A stretch of DNA of 64,000 nt from Terrabacter aerolatus (GTDB lineage Bacteria; Actinomycetota; Actinomycetes; Actinomycetales; Dermatophilaceae): assembly GCF_007991735.1 (NCBI RefSeq), contig NZ_BJYX01000018.1, positions 34,890-98,889 on the forward strand, in the 5' to 3' direction. Positions 8,051 to 16,989 of this stretch are shown one piece after another. A program made the position numbers and the translations under genes. Within the stretch, counting starts at the first letter, position 1. Each line of letters starts with the position of its first letter. Below the pieces are notes generated by a model. That model was not told where the DNA came from. It saw nothing but the letters and a program-made list of their open reading frames with translations, and did not search any database.

Positions 8051-10414
8051 TCACTTCCCCTTGCTCGTAGCGGAGGCGGCGGCTGCGCCGGCGGCGTGGC
8101 CGCTGCCGGTCTGCGCGTCGGCGCCCATGACGTCGGTGGAGGCGCTCTGGGCGGCTCGGGCCGGGTTCGTCTCGGTGACGCCCGGTGCCTTCCGCGTGGA
8201 GCCCTTGGCGGCCTTGATCGAGTCCTTGGCGGCCTTGACGACCGCGTCGGCCGTGATGCCGAACTCGCGGTAGAGGGTGGCCTGGTCGGCGGAGGCGCCG
8301 AAGTGCTCGATGCTGACGATGCGCCCGGCATCGCCGACGATGTCGTGCCAGCCCATCGAGATCCCCGCCTCGACGCTGACGCGGGCACGGACTGCCGGCG
8401 GCAGAACCTTGTCCTGGTAGGAACGGCTCTGCTTCTCGAACCATTCCCGGCAGGGCATCGACACGACGCGCGTGGCGATGCGCGACTTCTCGAGGCGCTC
8501 GGCGGCCTGCACCGCGAGCTGCACCTCGGAGCCGGTCGCGACGAGGACGACGTCGGGCTCGCCGGCGCGGGACTCCTCGACGAGGACGTAGGCGCCCTTG
8601 GCGACGCCGCTCGTCCTGCCGTACTTCTTCCGGTCCCACGTGGGCACCGGCTGGCGGGTCAGGCAGAGCGCCGCAGGCCCGTGCGCGTTCGTGAGGATCT
8701 GAGCCCAGGCGGCCGCCGTCTCGTTGGCGTCGGCGGGACGCACGACGTCGAGGCCGGGGATCGCGCGCAGGGCGGCGAGGTGCTCGATCGGCTGGTGGGT
8801 CGGGCCGTCCTCGCCGAGGCCGATGGAGTCGTGCGTCCACACGTACGTCACCGGGGCCTGCTGGATCGCCGCGAGTCGCACGGCCGGTCGCATGTAGTCG
8901 GAGAAGACGAGGAACGTGCCACCGTAGGGGCGGGTCAGTCCCTCGAGGGCGATCCCGTTGAGGATCATGCCCATGCCGTTCTCGCGGATGCCGAAGTGCA
9001 GGGTGCGTCCGAAGGGGCCGCCCTTCCACTCGCGCGTCTGCTTGCCCTGCGGGATGAAGGAGGGCTGCCCCTCCATCGTCGTGTTGTTGGACTCGGCGAG
9101 GTCGGCCGAGCCGCCCCACAGCTCGGGCATGACGTCCGCGAGGGCGGTGAGGACCTTGCCGGACGCGGCGCGGGTGGCGACGCCCTTCTCGTCGGCCGGG
9201 AACGTCGGGAGCGCCTTGGCGAGGCCGGCGGGGGCCAGGCCCTCGAGGATGCGGTCGAGGAGGGTCGCGCGGTCGGGGTTGGCCTTGCGCCAGGCCTTGT
9301 ATGCCTTGTCCCACTCGCGGTGGGCCGCCTTGCCCCGCTTGACGACGTCGCGGGCGTGCTTGAGCACGGCGGGCTCGACGGCGAAGGTCTTCTTCGGGTC
9401 GAAGCCGAGCAGCTCCTTGGTGGCGCCGATCTCGGCGTCGCCGAGGGCCGAGCCGTGCGACTTGCCGGTGTTCTGCTTCGTCGGGGCGGGCCAGGCGATG
9501 ATCGTGTGGAGCACGACGAGGGTCGGCTTGTTCGTCACCTTGTCGCCGGAACGGATCGCGGCGAGCAGTGCGTCGACGTCCTCGACGTAGGTGGCGCCGT
9601 CGGCGTCCTGCCGCCAGTCCACCTCGACGACGTGCCAGCCGTAGGCCGTGAAGCGCGCGGCCACGTCCTCGCTGAACGCGATGTCGGTGTCGTCCTCGAT
9701 GGAGATCTGGTTGGCGTCGTAGACGACGGTGAGGTTGCCGAGCTCCTGGTGACCCGCGAGGGCGCAGGCCTCGTGCGAGACGCCTTCCTGCATGTCGCCG
9801 TCGGAGGCGATGACGTAGACGTGGTGGTCGAAGGGGCTCGTGCCCGGCTTGGCGTCGGGGTCGAAGAGTCCGCGCTGGCGGCGCTGCGCCATGGCCATGC
9901 CGACCGCGGAGGCGAGGCCCGAACCGAGCGGGCCGGTCGTGATCTCGACGCCGGGGGTGTGGTGGACCTCGGGGTGACCGGGCGTCAGCGAGCCCCAGGT
10001 GCGCAGCGACTTGAGGTCGTCGAGCGAGAGGCCGTAGCCGCTGAGGTAGAGCTGGATGTACTGCGTCAGGCTCGAGTGGCCGCAGGAGAGCACGAACCGG
10101 TCGCGGCCGAGCCAGGCCGGGTCGGACGGGTCGTGCGTCATGACGTTCTGGTAGAGCAGGTAGGCCAGGGGAGCCAGCGACATCGCGGTGCCGGGGTGGC
10201 CGTTGCCGACCTTCTGCACGGCGTCGGCGGCGAGCAGGCGGGTCGTGTCGACCGCACGGATGTCGAGGTCGCTCCAGCCGGCCTTCTTCGCCTGGGGCAG
10301 CGGCAGACCCGGGTCGCGCTGTGCCAGCAGGCCCTTCGTCTTCGCCGTCGGCGTGGTGCCGGATCGGGTGGGCTTCTTCGCCGAGGTGGCGGCGCTGGAC
10401 GCAGCAGTGGGCAC
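8051..10414 (-). CDS. tkt: transketolase with extended N- and C-terminal tails
   Basis: Thiamine-diphosphate enzyme transferring two-carbon ketol units in the pentose-phosphate pathway. Motifs: [14 protein letters not shown], the ThDP motif [14 protein letters not shown]...[24 protein letters not shown], and the C-terminal [16 protein letters not shown]. The product is 787 residues against about 700 usual: there are about 46 extra Ala/Lys/Thr-rich N-terminal residues and about 49 extra after the conserved end. The GTG start has AAGGAG 9 nt upstream. A TAGGCT -10 candidate lies about 45 bp further up. It is the first gene of the operon. Confidence 0.95.
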   Translation of the reverse strand: MPTAASSAATSAKKPTRSGTTPTAKTKGLLAQRDPGLPLPQAKKAGWSDLDIRAVDTTRLLAADAVQKVGNGHPGTAMSLAPLAYLLYQNVMTHDPSDPAWLGRDRFVLSCGHSSLTQYIQLYLSGYGLSLDDLKSLRTWGSLTPGHPEVHHTPGVEITTGPLGSGLASAVGMAMAQRRQRGLFDPDAKPGTSPFDHHVYVIASDGDMQEGVSHEACALAGHQELGNLTVVYDANQISIEDDTDIAFSEDVAARFTAYGWHVVEVDWRQDADGATYVEDVDALLAAIRSGDKVTNKPTLVVLHTIIAWPAPTKQNTGKSHGSALGDAEIGATKELLGFDPKKTFAVEPAVLKHARDVVKRGKAAHREWDKAYKAWRKANPDRATLLDRILEGLAPAGLAKALPTFPADEKGVATRAASGKVLTALADVMPELWGGSADLAESNNTTMEGQPSFIPQGKQTREWKGGPFGRTLHFGIRENGMGMILNGIALEGLTRPYGGTFLVFSDYMRPAVRLAAIQQAPVTYVWTHDSIGLGEDGPTHQPIEHLAALRAIPGLDVVRPADANETAAAWAQILTNAHGPAALCLTRQPVPTWDRKKYGRTSGVAKGAYVLVEESRAGEPDVVLVATGSEVQLAVQAAERLEKSRIATRVVSMPCREWFEKQSRSYQDKVLPPAVRARVSVEAGISMGWHDIVGDAGRIVSIEHFGASADQATLYREFGITADAVVKAAKDSIKAAKGSTRKAPGVTETNPARAAQSASTDVMGADAQTGSGHAAGAAAASATSKGK

Positions 10415-10457
10415 GGAACGGTTCTCCTTCAACAAGGGTTGATCACGTACGGCCACG

Positions 10458-10463
10458 AGCCTA
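10458..10463 (-). promoter_or_regulatory. tkt: -10 element (TAGGCT) candidate for the tkt operon
   Basis: TAGGCT on the minus strand lies 44 nt upstream of the tkt GTG, leaving a leader of roughly 37 nt that contains the AAGGAG ribosome site. No convincing -35 hexamer is visible. Inferred from the TANNNT pattern only. Confidence 0.4.
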
Positions 10464-10520
10464 GTCCCCGCGATGTGAGGGACGACACCTCGCCCGACGG
10501 TCGGTACGGCCGCCGTCCCG

Positions 10521-10564
10521 GGCTCGGTGTGGGCTCGGTGTCCGGCTCGGTGTCGGCTCGGTGT
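10521..10564. repeat. four phased direct repeats GGCTCGGTGT
   Basis: GGCTCGGTGT occurs at 10521-10530, 10532-10541, 10544-10553 and 10555-10564, so successive starts are 11, 12 and 11 bp apart, about one helical turn. The array lies in the roughly 290-bp region between divergent tkt and ctaB, on the upstream side of both promoters. It could be an operator array or simple slippage; nothing else obvious is in this gap. Confidence 0.75.
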
Positions 10565-10639
10565 CGGCGAGGACCCGTGAGGGACCGGGCGGTGGCCGTG
10601 CAGGTCGGGTGGTGGTGCCGGCCGTCGTCGTCGACGGTC

Positions 10640-10645
10640 TAGACT
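10640..10645 (+). promoter_or_regulatory. ctaB: -10 element (TAGACT) candidate for ctaB
   Basis: TAGACT lies 9 nt upstream of an ATG at 10655 and 60 nt upstream of the preferred GTG at 10706. The transcript would begin near 10652, giving either an almost leaderless mRNA from the ATG or a leader of about 54 nt carrying the GAGGA ribosome site. Confidence 0.45.
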
Positions 10646-10705
10646 TGCGACGCAATGCTCACGTACCCCGAGGGTCTGAGCGACGTACCAGCGGTGAGGA
10701 TCTTC

Positions 10706-11668
10706 GTGACAACGGTGGACCCCCGCGCCGACCTCTCGGCGCTGCACGGTCCCGACGGCAGCGGGGTGAAGTTCCTCGTCGGACAGTACGTCTCGCTGAT
10801 GAAGCCGCGGATCATCGAGCTGCTCCTCATCACGACGATCCCCGTGATGTTCCTCGCCGACCAGGGCGTCCCGAACCTGTGGCTCGTCGTCGCGACGGTC
10901 GTGGGCGGCACCCTCTCCGCGGGCGCGGCCAACACCCTCAACTGCTACATCGACCGCGACATCGACGCGGTCATGCACCGCACGAGCCGACGCCCTCTCG
11001 TCACCGGCACCGTGAGCCCGATCGGCGCCCTCGTCTTCGGAGTGGCACTGACCGTCGTGTCGACGGTGTGGCTGGGTCTGCTCGTCAACTGGCTGAGCGC
11101 GTGGCTCGCCCTCGGCGCCCTGCTCTTCTACGTCTTCGGCTACACCCTGCTGCTCAAGCGTCGCACCGCGCAGAACATCGTGTGGGGCGGGGCCGCCGGC
11201 TGCATGCCGGTCCTCATCGGCTGGTCGGCCGTCACCGGCTCGGTCAGCTGGTCGGCGTTCATCCTCTTCCTCGTCATCTTCTTCTGGACGCCGCCGCACT
11301 ACTGGCCGCTGTCCCTGCGCTACAAGGACGACTACGCCACGGCCCACGTGCCGATGCTCCCCGTCGTCGAGCGCTTCGTCGTCGTCGCGCGCCAGATCGT
11401 CGCGTACTCGTGGGCCATGGTGCTGACGTCACTGGCGCTGGTCCCGGTGCAGCACGTCGGATGGGTCTACACCGTCGCTGCGGTCGTCGCGGGAGCCCTC
11501 TTCCTCACCGAGGCGCACCGCCTGCTGGCCAAGGCGCGCGCGGGTGTCGCCGAGGACGTCCTGAAGCCGATGCGCCTGTTCCATTTCTCGATCACCTACC
11601 TCACGGTGCTCTTCGTGGGCGTGGCCCTCGACCCGATCTGGCACCTGCCGCTCCCGTTCTTCTCCTGA
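10706..11668 (+). CDS. ctaB: protoheme IX farnesyltransferase (heme O synthase)
   Basis: UbiA-family membrane prenyltransferase converting heme B to heme O, the precursor of heme A for cytochrome c oxidase. Motifs: [17 protein letters not shown], the Asp-rich prenyl-diphosphate site [15 protein letters not shown], the loop [20 protein letters not shown] and the late motif [16 protein letters not shown]; about nine hydrophobic segments follow. I start at GTG 10706 because GAGGA lies 5 nt before it and the resulting 320 residues fit the family. An in-frame ATG at 10655 adds 17 residues and is possible if the mRNA is leaderless. Divergent from tkt; ctaA lies 3 kb away. Confidence 0.95.
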   Translation: MTTVDPRADLSALHGPDGSGVKFLVGQYVSLMKPRIIELLLITTIPVMFLADQGVPNLWLVVATVVGGTLSAGAANTLNCYIDRDIDAVMHRTSRRPLVTGTVSPIGALVFGVALTVVSTVWLGLLVNWLSAWLALGALLFYVFGYTLLLKRRTAQNIVWGGAAGCMPVLIGWSAVTGSVSWSAFILFLVIFFWTPPHYWPLSLRYKDDYATAHVPMLPVVERFVVVARQIVAYSWAMVLTSLALVPVQHVGWVYTVAAVVAGALFLTEAHRLLAKARAGVAEDVLKPMRLFHFSITYLTVLFVGVALDPIWHLPLPFFS

Positions 11669-11698
11669 GCCGACCGACGGCGTATGCCGTGTGGCCGC

Positions 11699-12730
11699 TC
11701 ACGAGACGGGCGTGCCGTCCTCGAGGTAGATCGTTCCCGCGTCGCGCCCGTGCCGGGCGTCCAGCACCCTGAGCAGACGCTCGTTGTAGGGGGCGACCCG
11801 GCCCGCCCAGTCCTCCGGTGCGGTCCAGTGGACGGCGCGGATCTCGCGCGGCTGCAGGTGCGCCTGCTCGACGAGGCCGGCGTCGACGGTCCCGAGGTCG
11901 AAGACGAAGACGGTGGCGTCACCCCACCCGTGCAGCGCCGGGAGCCAGTTGACGGCGACCAGCGGTCCGGCGGTGACGACGAGGTCGAGCTCCTCGCGCA
12001 CCTCGCGGACCACGCAGGCAGCGGGTGACTCGTGGGGGTCGACGACGCCGCCCGGGAGGTCCCACTCGGGCTTGTAGGAGAGCTCGCACAGCAGCACCCG
12101 GCTCGCTCCCGGCGAGCCCGAGCGGAGGACGCCCTGGGCGATCGCGCGCTTGGTCGGCAGGGTCGAGTCGAGCATCGCGGTGAAACCCTCCCTGGTGTCC
12201 GGGTGGGCGTCGTCGCGGCGGCGCCCGAGGACGACGGTGTCCTGCCGGATCCCGGCGAGGGTCGCGTTGCCGCGCAGCCGGCCCTCGCGGCGCAGCCCGG
12301 CCCGCAGGGCGGTGCGCACGGATGCCCGGTTGTCGGGGTTGACGTGCGCCTCGACGCGCTCGAGCCCCAGGGCGTCGAAGGCCCACTCGGCGAGCAGGCC
12401 CACGGCGCGTCCGGCGAGTCCTCGACCGCGGTACGGGGCGTAGACGGCCCAGGACAGCACGCCCACGCCGGGGTCCTGCACGCGGACGTCGACCGTGCCC
12501 GCGGCCTGGCCGCGCCACTGCACGAGGAAGGTCACCTTCGTCCGCTCCGACCACTCGCGGCGGGTGCCCTCGATCCAGGCGCGGTGCTCCGGCGCCGACG
12601 GCTCCACGGCGGGGAAGTCGAACCAGCGGGCGATCTCGCGGTCGTGCAGCGTCCGCGTGGCGTCACTGTCCTCGACCGTCCACGGCCGGAGCACGAGGTC
12701 GCCGTCTCGGAGCGTCGGCTGGTCGGTCAC
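11699..12730 (-). CDS. GNAT acetyltransferase-Nudix hydrolase fusion
   Basis: 343 residues with two domains. Residues about 5-170 are a GNAT N-acetyltransferase of the RimJ/RimL type (LRPWTVEDSDATRTL, WAVYAPYRGRGLAGRAV as the acetyl-CoA site, VEAHVNPDNRASVRTALRAGL). Residues about 180-330 form a Nudix hydrolase whose box reads GGVVDPHE then REVREELDL; the glycine near the end of the consensus is Asp here. Nudix enzymes cleave nucleoside diphosphates linked to another group. The substrates of either half are not predictable. It is probably leaderless (TAGGCT 6 nt before the GTG). Confidence 0.88.
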   Translation of the reverse strand: MTDQPTLRDGDLVLRPWTVEDSDATRTLHDREIARWFDFPAVEPSAPEHRAWIEGTRREWSERTKVTFLVQWRGQAAGTVDVRVQDPGVGVLSWAVYAPYRGRGLAGRAVGLLAEWAFDALGLERVEAHVNPDNRASVRTALRAGLRREGRLRGNATLAGIRQDTVVLGRRRDDAHPDTREGFTAMLDSTLPTKRAIAQGVLRSGSPGASRVLLCELSYKPEWDLPGGVVDPHESPAACVVREVREELDLVVTAGPLVAVNWLPALHGWGDATVFVFDLGTVDAGLVEQAHLQPREIRAVHWTAPEDWAGRVAPYNERLLRVLDARHGRDAGTIYLEDGTPVS

Positions 12731-12736
12731 GGCTCC

Positions 12737-12742
12737 AGCCTA
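12737..12742 (-). promoter_or_regulatory. leaderless-type -10 (TAGGCT) of the GNAT-Nudix gene
   Basis: TAGGCT on the minus strand ends 6 nt before the GTG at 12730, the spacing typical of leaderless actinobacterial transcripts. It overlaps the stop codon of the upstream histidine kinase gene. Confidence 0.6.
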
Positions 12743-13837
12743 GGGATCGACCGCGTGAGACCGCTCGTCGAGGGGCAGGGTCAGCTCGAAACGGCACCCC
12801 GGGCCGGTGTTGGCGACCGTCACGTCGCCGCCGTGGGCGCGAGCGATGCCGCGGGCGACGGCGAGGCCCAGACCCGCCCCGACCCCGGCAGCCGGCGTGC
12901 GGGCGCGGGTGCCGCGCCATCCCGGCTCGAAGAGCCGGTCGAGGTCGTCGTGGGCGATGCCTCCGCAACCGTCGGTGACGGCGAGGTGGGCGAACCCGTG
13001 ACCCCGGTCGGTGCGGTCGCCTGCTGCCGCATGGGTGGGGCCGAGCCCGTCGCCCGCAGCCGCGGTCGGGGCTGCAGCGAGCGAGATGTCGACGGTGCCT
13101 CCCGCCGGGGTGTGGGTCAGAGCGTTGGTCACGAGGTTGGACAGGGCGCGGGACAGCTCGCCCACGTCGGCGGACACCGTGACCGCGCGGGGTGGTGCCG
13201 AGCCGGTCACGTGCACGCCGCGGCGTCCGGCGAGCACCCGGGCGGACGCCACGGCGTCGGACACGAGGTCGCCGACGTCGACGGGCGCCCGGTCCAGGCG
13301 CAGCGTCCCCGACTGCAGCCGCGAGAGGGCGAGAAGCCCCCCGACCATGTCCGACATCCGGTCGGCCTCGGACCTGATGCGGCCCGGGTAGGAGCCGTCC
13401 GGGGGAGCGTGTCCGTCCTCGAGCGCCTCGGCCATGGCGCGGATGCCGGCCAGCGGCGTGCGCAGGTCGTGCGAGACCCAGGCGACGAGCTCCCGGCGGC
13501 TCTGCTCGACCTGGCGGTCCCGGTCGCGCTGGGCCGCCTCCTGAGCCGAGGCCCGCATCAGCTGCTGCACCCGTCGGGCGATGAGCCAGCCGAAGACGGC
13601 CGCGATGGGCAGGGAGGTCGCCGTGACCACGAGGACCACGCTCTGGTCGTGGTCGTTGATGAACATGGCGCGTGCCGTGACCACGACCCCGACGGCGACG
13701 CTGAGGATGACGACGACCGGAGCGACGACCGCCGCCGCGACGAGCGACCGGGCCGCCAGGGCACGGACGGCGAGGGCGCCCACGACGCCGACGGCGACCG
13801 CGGCGATCGCCGCCAGCAGGGCCGCCTCGGCGATCAC
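12740..13837 (-). CDS. two-component sensor histidine kinase
   Basis: 365 residues. Several N-terminal hydrophobic segments (about 1-70 and 75-90) form the membrane part. The H-box SHDLRTPLAGIRAMAEALE carries the phospho-accepting His; then an N-box NLVTNALTHTP, a G1-like box DGCGGI and a G2 box GAGLGLAVARGIARAHGG complete a HisKA/HATPase_c kinase. The GTG start overlaps the stop of the response regulator (GTGA), so the pair is translationally coupled. An insertion rich in Ala and Gly before the G1 box lengthens the ATP domain. Signal sensed is unknown. Confidence 0.93.
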   Translation of the reverse strand: MIAEAALLAAIAAVAVGVVGALAVRALAARSLVAAAVVAPVVVILSVAVGVVVTARAMFINDHDQSVVLVVTATSLPIAAVFGWLIARRVQQLMRASAQEAAQRDRDRQVEQSRRELVAWVSHDLRTPLAGIRAMAEALEDGHAPPDGSYPGRIRSEADRMSDMVGGLLALSRLQSGTLRLDRAPVDVGDLVSDAVASARVLAGRRGVHVTGSAPPRAVTVSADVGELSRALSNLVTNALTHTPAGGTVDISLAAAPTAAAGDGLGPTHAAAGDRTDRGHGFAHLAVTDGCGGIAHDDLDRLFEPGWRGTRARTPAAGVGAGLGLAVARGIARAHGGDVTVANTGPGCRFELTLPLDERSHAVDP

Positions 13838-14535
13838 GGCGCCCCCGTCGGGGAGGCGCCGTCCCAGCGGTAGCCGACGCCCCAGACCGTCTGCAGCCGG
13901 ACGGGACGCGCCGCGTCGGCCTCGACCTTCTCGCGCAGGCGCCTGACGTGCACCGTGACGGTGGACTCGTCGCCGTACTCCCAGCCCCACACCTGCTGCA
14001 TCAGCTCGCGCCTCGAGAACGCGGTGCCCGGATGGGTCATGAGGTGGGCGAGCAGGTCGAACTCACGGCTCGTGAGGGCCAGGAGGTCCTCGCCGATCCA
14101 GGCCTGGTGGCGCCTCGTGTCGACCCGGAGGTCATCGTCCACGAGCGTGGCGCTGCCGGCCGGCGTGACGGGCACGGCCCGACGCAGGACCGACTGGATG
14201 CGCAGCACGAGCTCGCGGCTGCTGAACGGCTTGGTGACGTAGTCGTCGGCCCCGAGCTCGAGCCCGAGCACGCGGTCGGACTCCTCGCCCCGGGCGGTCA
14301 GCATGACGACCGGCAGGTCTCCGCGTTCCGAGCGCAGCCGCCGGAAGACCTCCAGGCCGTCGAGTCCCGGCAGCGTGAGGTCGAGCACGACGAGGTCGGG
14401 GGAGCGGTCCCGGGCCAGCGCGAGGGCGGCGAGCCCGTCCTGCGCCTCGACGACGTCGAGACCGGCGCGGGTCAGGTAGCCGCACACGACCTCGCGCAGG
14501 GTGAGGTCGTCGTCGACGACGAGGACGGTGGGCAC
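13834..14535 (-). CDS. OmpR/PhoB-family response regulator
   Basis: 233 residues. The N-terminal receiver (1-120) has the acidic pocket VVDDD, the phospho-acceptor in VVLDLTLPGLDG and the conserved Lys in DYVTKPFSSREL. The C-terminal winged helix (about 135-228) has LTSREFDLLAHLMTHPG, WGWEYGDESTVTVHVRRLREK and the terminal TVWGVGYRW. It binds DNA when phosphorylated by the kinase encoded next. It is likely transcribed from the adjacent leaderless promoter. Targets unknown. Confidence 0.96.
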   Translation of the reverse strand: MPTVLVVDDDLTLREVVCGYLTRAGLDVVEAQDGLAALALARDRSPDLVVLDLTLPGLDGLEVFRRLRSERGDLPVVMLTARGEESDRVLGLELGADDYVTKPFSSRELVLRIQSVLRRAVPVTPAGSATLVDDDLRVDTRRHQAWIGEDLLALTSREFDLLAHLMTHPGTAFSRRELMQQVWGWEYGDESTVTVHVRRLREKVEADAARPVRLQTVWGVGYRWDGASPTGAP

Positions 14536-14541
14536 GCTGCC

Positions 14542-14547
14542 AGCCTA
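14542..14547 (-). promoter_or_regulatory. leaderless-type -10 (TAGGCT) of the two-component operon
   Basis: TAGGCT on the minus strand lies exactly 6 nt before the GTG of the response regulator and no Shine-Dalgarno is visible, so translation probably starts at the first base of the mRNA. Confidence 0.6.
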
Positions 14548-14627
14548 GGCAGCGGCGTGGGCACCGACCTGCGAAAGACCTTGCGATCCGGTGACGGTGA
14601 CCTCTGACCGCGCGCCGACGGGACCGG

Positions 14628-15593
14628 TCAGACGGGGTGCCTGCGCGTCGAGAGGACGCCGAAGGTGAGGGAGACGACGAGGAGGCTCGCGCCGAGCATG
14701 TGCAGCAGGACGAGCGCCTCCGGCAGCTTCGTGAAGTACTGCACGTAGCCGATGAGGCCCTGAGCGAGGGTCACGACGAGGACCACGGTCCAGGCGCGAC
14801 GCGCCTCGCTCGTCTCCGCGCTGATGCTCACGGCCACGAGCGTGGCGATGACGAGCCCGCAGAAGAGCATGACGGCGTCCGCGTGCATCCACGACACGAA
14901 ACGCGGGTCGAACCCGGTCCGTGCGGGATGGTCCGCGTCGCCGGAGTGGGGCCCGGACCCCGTGACGACCACGCCGAGGAGCAGCACCGCCGCGCCGACC
15001 GCGCTCGTGCCGAGGGCGAGCCTGCGGGCGAGCGGGTGCACGACGAGCTCTCCCGGGCCTGACACCTCGTCGCGGGCCCCGCGCACCACGGCCGTCGAGA
15101 GGGCGACGAGCACCATCGACAGCAGGAAGTGCGACATGACGGGCCACGGGTTGAGCCCGGTCAGCACGGTGATGCCGCCGAGCACCGCCTGGGCCGGGAT
15201 GCCGGCGAGCACGCCCACGGCCGCGAGGTGCAGGCGACGGCGCTGCGGCCAGCGGGTCAGCACGACCCACAGCGAGACGAGGGCGAGGACGCCCACGACC
15301 CCGGTCAGGGTGCGGTTCCCGAACTCGACGAGGTCGTGGAAGGAGCTGGCCGGCGTGCGCACGGGGGTGAAGGACCCGGGCTGGCACTCCGGCCACGTGC
15401 TGCACCCCAGGCCGCTGCCGGTGAGTCGGACGACGCCGCCGGTCACCACGATGCCGACCTCGGCGACGAGGTTGGCCACGAGGAGCGGCCGCACCCAGGA
15501 CGACGGGACGGTGGGGAGCCGACCGGCCGCCCGGGCGAGCCGGCTCGTGCCGGTCGCGCGGTCGACGTCGGTCACGGTTGACGTGGAGGACAC
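14628..15593 (-). CDS. ctaA: heme A synthase (COX15/CtaA family)
   Basis: Membrane enzyme oxidising heme O to heme A for aa3-type cytochrome oxidase, working after CtaB. 321 residues with about eight hydrophobic segments. Seen motifs are GGVVRLTGSGLGCSTWPEC with the extracellular Cys pair found in many Gram-positive CtaA, EFGNRTL, GGITVLTGLNP with the heme-ligand-type region MSHFLLSM, and the second-half WMHADAV and LLHMLGAS. The GTG start is preceded at 6 nt by TACCCT, suggesting a leaderless mRNA. Confidence 0.94.
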   Translation of the reverse strand: MSSTSTVTDVDRATGTSRLARAAGRLPTVPSSWVRPLLVANLVAEVGIVVTGGVVRLTGSGLGCSTWPECQPGSFTPVRTPASSFHDLVEFGNRTLTGVVGVLALVSLWVVLTRWPQRRRLHLAAVGVLAGIPAQAVLGGITVLTGLNPWPVMSHFLLSMVLVALSTAVVRGARDEVSGPGELVVHPLARRLALGTSAVGAAVLLLGVVVTGSGPHSGDADHPARTGFDPRFVSWMHADAVMLFCGLVIATLVAVSISAETSEARRAWTVVLVVTLAQGLIGYVQYFTKLPEALVLLHMLGASLLVVSLTFGVLSTRRHPV

Positions 15594-15599
15594 CCCGCA

Positions 15600-15605
15600 A
15601 GGGTA
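15600..15605 (-). promoter_or_regulatory. ctaA: leaderless-type -10 (TACCCT) of ctaA
   Basis: TACCCT on the minus strand is 6 nt upstream of the ctaA GTG, with no ribosome site visible between. Confidence 0.55.
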
Positions 15606-15676
15606 TGCCGCCGGGCGGGGTCCGCCCGCACCGCCCGGTCAGCCCGCGGTCGCGTGGGGACGGGCCGGCGCAGCCG

Positions 15677-16159
15677 TCAGGCCAGGCCCTTCCAGACGAC
15701 CGCCGAGCCGGCGTGCCCGGCCAGGACGACGGTCACGAGGGCGGCGAGCGCGGCCAGCACGACGAGGGTGCCGACGAGGACGTCGAAGGCGTGCCCCCGG
15801 GGTGACTCCTCCTCCGGCGGCCGCGCGAACCAGAGCGCCACGAGCGTGAGGACCATGAAGAGGAGGCACAGCAGCCGGGCCCGGTCACCCCACTGGACGT
15901 GGTCGTTGAGCATCGCCAGGTCGGTCGTCCCGGCGCGGACCCGCGTCACCCGGCGCTGCAGGGCCTCCCCGCTCTCGGCCGCGACGAAGGCCGAGACCCC
16001 CGAGACGACGGCGCCCGCGGCGGTCGGCCAGCGCAGGACGCGACGCCACCCGGGGCGCACGACGTAGGCGATGGCGCACAGGGCGGACAGGGGGACGAGC
16101 ACGACGACCGCGTGGATCACGAGCGCGTGCATCGGCAGTCCGAAGATGTAGTCGAACAC
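15677..16159 (-). CDS. DUF2231-like four-helix membrane protein
   Basis: 160 residues with four clear hydrophobic segments (about 8-32, 42-60, 88-108 and 125-150). The start FDYIFGLPMHALVIHAVVV, with paired His in the first helix, and LPTAAGAVVSGVSAF-like second helix resemble the DUF2231 family, some members of which are redox or heme-associated membrane proteins. GTG is chosen because GGAGG lies 4 nt upstream, although the spacing is short. It lies between ctaA and an ABC transporter on the same strand. Function unknown. Confidence 0.8.
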   Translation of the reverse strand: MFDYIFGLPMHALVIHAVVVLVPLSALCAIAYVVRPGWRRVLRWPTAAGAVVSGVSAFVAAESGEALQRRVTRVRAGTTDLAMLNDHVQWGDRARLLCLLFMVLTLVALWFARPPEEESPRGHAFDVLVGTLVVLAALAALVTVVLAGHAGSAVVWKGLA

Positions 16160-16209
16160 GACGCCTCCAGGCCGATCGGGGATGGTGCGGTCCGGCCAGT
16201 GTCGTGCGT

Positions 16210-16989
16210 TCAGTCGTCGAAGCGGAACAGACGCGCCGCGAGGACCGTGGCCAGCAGTCCCCACGCGAGGACGACGACGAGGGCCACCAGGTTCAGCTGT
16301 CCGGCGACGAGGGCCGACCGGAGGCCGTCGGCGAGGCCGGCCGACGGCAGGTACGCCGCGACGTGGGACACCCCGGCCGGCAGCTCGGTGCGGGGCACGA
16401 TGACGCCACCGAGCCCGAGGAGCAGCACCCACACGAGGTTCGCGATCGCGAGGACCGCCTCGGCCCGCAGGGTCCCCGCGAGCAGGAGGGCCAGGGCCAC
16501 GAACGCCCACGTGCCGACGACGACGAAGAGGACGGCAAACGCGATCCCCGAGGCCTGCGGTCGCCACCCGAGGGCCGCGCCCAGCACGGCGATGACACCG
16601 ACCTGGACCACCTCGACCGCCAGCGTGGCGAGCACCTTGGCGGCCACGAGGCCGGATCGCCCCAGCGGGGTGACCCCGAGGTAGCGCAGCACGGCGTAAC
16701 GCCGGTCGAAGCCGGTCGAGATCGCCTGCGCCGTGAACGCCGACGAGATGACGCACAGGGCGATGACCCCGGCCGTCGCGACGTCGATGCGACGACCCGG
16801 CCCCAGGGACGGAGAGCTCGTGAGGCTCAGTCCGACGAGCGCCATCGCCGGCAGGACGAGGGAGACGAGCAGCTGCTCCCCGTTCCGGAGCAGGCTGCCG
16901 ACCTCGAACGCCGCCTGGGCGAGGATGCGGCGACGTGGAGACGCGGCGCCCGAGCGGGTCGAGGTGACGGGCGTGGTGGGGGTGCTCAC
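16210..16989 (-). CDS. ABC-2 type transporter permease
   Basis: 259 residues with about six hydrophobic segments and the ABC-2 pattern: a charged N-terminus, AFTAQAISTGFDRRYAVLRYLGVTPLGRSGL in the coupling region (given here only as the landmark around residues 88-118), then LANLVWVLLLGLGG-type helices. Such permeases pair with one ATPase to export drugs, lipids or heme. The GTG start overlaps the stop of the upstream ATPase gene (GTGA), which makes the partnership secure. Substrate unknown; the nearby ctaA/ctaB genes raise but do not establish a link to heme metabolism. Confidence 0.88.
   Translation of the reverse strand: MSTPTTPVTSTRSGAASPRRRILAQAAFEVGSLLRNGEQLLVSLVLPAMALVGLSLTSSPSLGPGRRIDVATAGVIALCVISSAFTAQAISTGFDRRYAVLRYLGVTPLGRSGLVAAKVLATLAVEVVQVGVIAVLGAALGWRPQASGIAFAVLFVVVGTWAFVALALLLAGTLRAEAVLAIANLVWVLLLGLGGVIVPRTELPAGVSHVAAYLPSAGLADGLRSALVAGQLNLVALVVVLAWGLLATVLAARLFRFDD

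Noticed and set aside
8096..10642. 848-codon open frame antisense to tkt
   Set aside because: Composition follows third-position GC of tkt on the other strand; no domain, and tkt is certain. Similar long antisense frames occur opposite zwf, pgi, sufB, the GH63-like gene and the permease.
10415..11347. N-terminal extension of transketolase to 1098 residues
   Set aside because: It runs through the promoter region and antisense to ctaB; the GTG at 10414 has a good ribosome site.
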